From contig NZ_DATCRY010000021.1 of the NCBI RefSeq assembly GCF_036568765.1, forward strand, positions 1 through 13,306: a stretch of DNA of 13,306 nt, in the 5' to 3' direction. How positions within the stretch are numbered: the first letter of the stretch is position 1; each line of letters opens with the position of its first letter. This DNA comes from GSA-30 sp036568765. GTDB taxonomy: Bacteria; Pseudomonadota; Gammaproteobacteria; Xanthomonadales; Rhodanobacteraceae. A program made the translations under genes and the position numbers. Below are positions 12,947 to 13,306 of this stretch, piece after piece. The notes below the pieces were generated by a model. The model saw only the letters and a list, made by a program, of their open reading frames with translations, was not told where the DNA came from and did not search any database.

Positions 12947-13099
12947 GCTAGACACCTATTGGAATATGGGCTGCCGGAAAAATCCCAAACATGTTGCTCG
13001 GCCCGCCATGTCTTTCAAGCCATCGACCGTAAGGCAGCTTCGCGAATCACAAAACGATATTGCAGTTATTGCACAACAAAAACGTAGTACCAAGCTTGC

Positions 13100-13306
13100 T
13101 TATAGCTCGCGTAGCGCGGTTGTCACCGGCAAGCGCGCCGCGCGCACCGCTGGAAAAAGGCCACCGATAAAACCGATCGCCAGCGCCCACTTGAGTCCCT
13201 GCCACAACAGATCGGGCGACACTTTGAAGGCAAACGTCAACTGACCCACCGTACCGCTGGCAAGCGTGGACGCGGTGTAGCCGTTGAAGATCAGCCAGGC
13301 AAGGAC
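13100..13306 (-). CDS. C-terminus of an FtsX/MacB-type ABC transporter permease (5' part outside window)
   Basis: The minus-strand frame enters at the window's right edge and runs 68 codons to TAA (13100-13102). The tail shows the final transmembrane helix (LKWALAIGFIGGLFPAVRAA) and the typical C-terminal signature FPAVRAARLPVTTALREL seen in MacB/LolC-like FtsX-domain permeases. A beta-rich TLASGTVGQLTFAFKVS segment precedes the helix. Such permeases work with an ATPase and often a periplasmic adaptor to drive envelope transport or mechanotransmission; these partners would lie outside the window. The protease gene follows on the same strand after 198 bp that contain the leader hairpin, so it is probably transcribed separately. 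Confidence 0.82.
   Translation of the reverse strand, partial: VLAWLIFNGYTASTLASGTVGQLTFAFKVSPDLLWQGLKWALAIGFIGGLFPAVRAARLPVTTALREL

Noticed and set aside
12904..13016. 10-nt direct repeat CATGTCTTTC at 12904 and 13007
   Set aside because: There are only two short copies about 100 bp apart, with one next to the protease start codon. It is not clearly beyond chance and is not CRISPR-like.
1..13306. CRISPR array, tRNA, rRNA, insertion sequence or prophage genes
   Set aside because: No regularly spaced repeats, cloverleaf-like genes, rRNA motifs, transposase motifs or phage structural genes were recognised on either strand.

Overview
The window is GC-rich bacterial chromosomal DNA. It carries the gene order thiS-thiG-trmB, then an SLC13-type permease with RCK_C domains, a small Rieske protein, an AraC/O6-methylguanine methyltransferase fusion, YedA and AtoE. 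Gene order and protein style suggest a gammaproteobacterium of the order Lysobacterales (Xanthomonadales), probably Rhodanobacteraceae (Dyella, Luteibacter or Rhodanobacter relatives). This is inference: the window holds no rRNA or other phylogenetic marker.

Layout. Positions 2-526 hold the C-terminal end of a Pro/Gln/Arg-rich protein, followed by a GC hairpin. Positions 617-2592 are a housekeeping block: thiS and thiG (thiazole half of thiamine) and trmB (tRNA m7G46 methyltransferase). At 2810-4651 is a DASS/SLC13-like permease. It converges on a minus-strand Rieske-type ferredoxin-like gene (4741-5082), which shares a short divergent promoter region with a 96-aa membrane protein (5160-5450). 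Next on the plus strand come an Ada-like AraC-MGMT fusion (5520-6398), a YedA-type DMT exporter (6577-7506) and an AtoE-type short-chain fatty acid transporter (7605-9014).

From about 9.0 kb the window looks more accessory. A MASE1 membrane protein (9213-10850) carries a histidine-kinase-like tail in which the phospho-acceptor His and the ATP-binding boxes appear to be lost. It overlaps tail-to-tail by 19 bp with a small secreted orphan protein (10832-11275, minus). About 500 bp without a convincing gene follow, with several hairpins. Then comes a secreted chymotrypsin-fold serine protease (11774-12901, minus), whose ribosome-binding site lies in the 3' arm of a strong predicted hairpin. The right edge holds the last 68 codons of an FtsX/MacB-type ABC permease (13100-13306, minus).

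The intergenic gaps after thiG, trmB and the SLC13 permease each hold a purine/pyrimidine-skewed inverted repeat built from GAGT/AGTG and CACTCG/CCCCT words. They look like copies of one degenerate dispersed element. No tRNA, rRNA, CRISPR array, insertion sequence or TPP riboswitch was found. No complete new defence or mobile system is visible. The best leads are the MASE1 pseudokinase, the protease leader hairpin and the intergenic repeat family.
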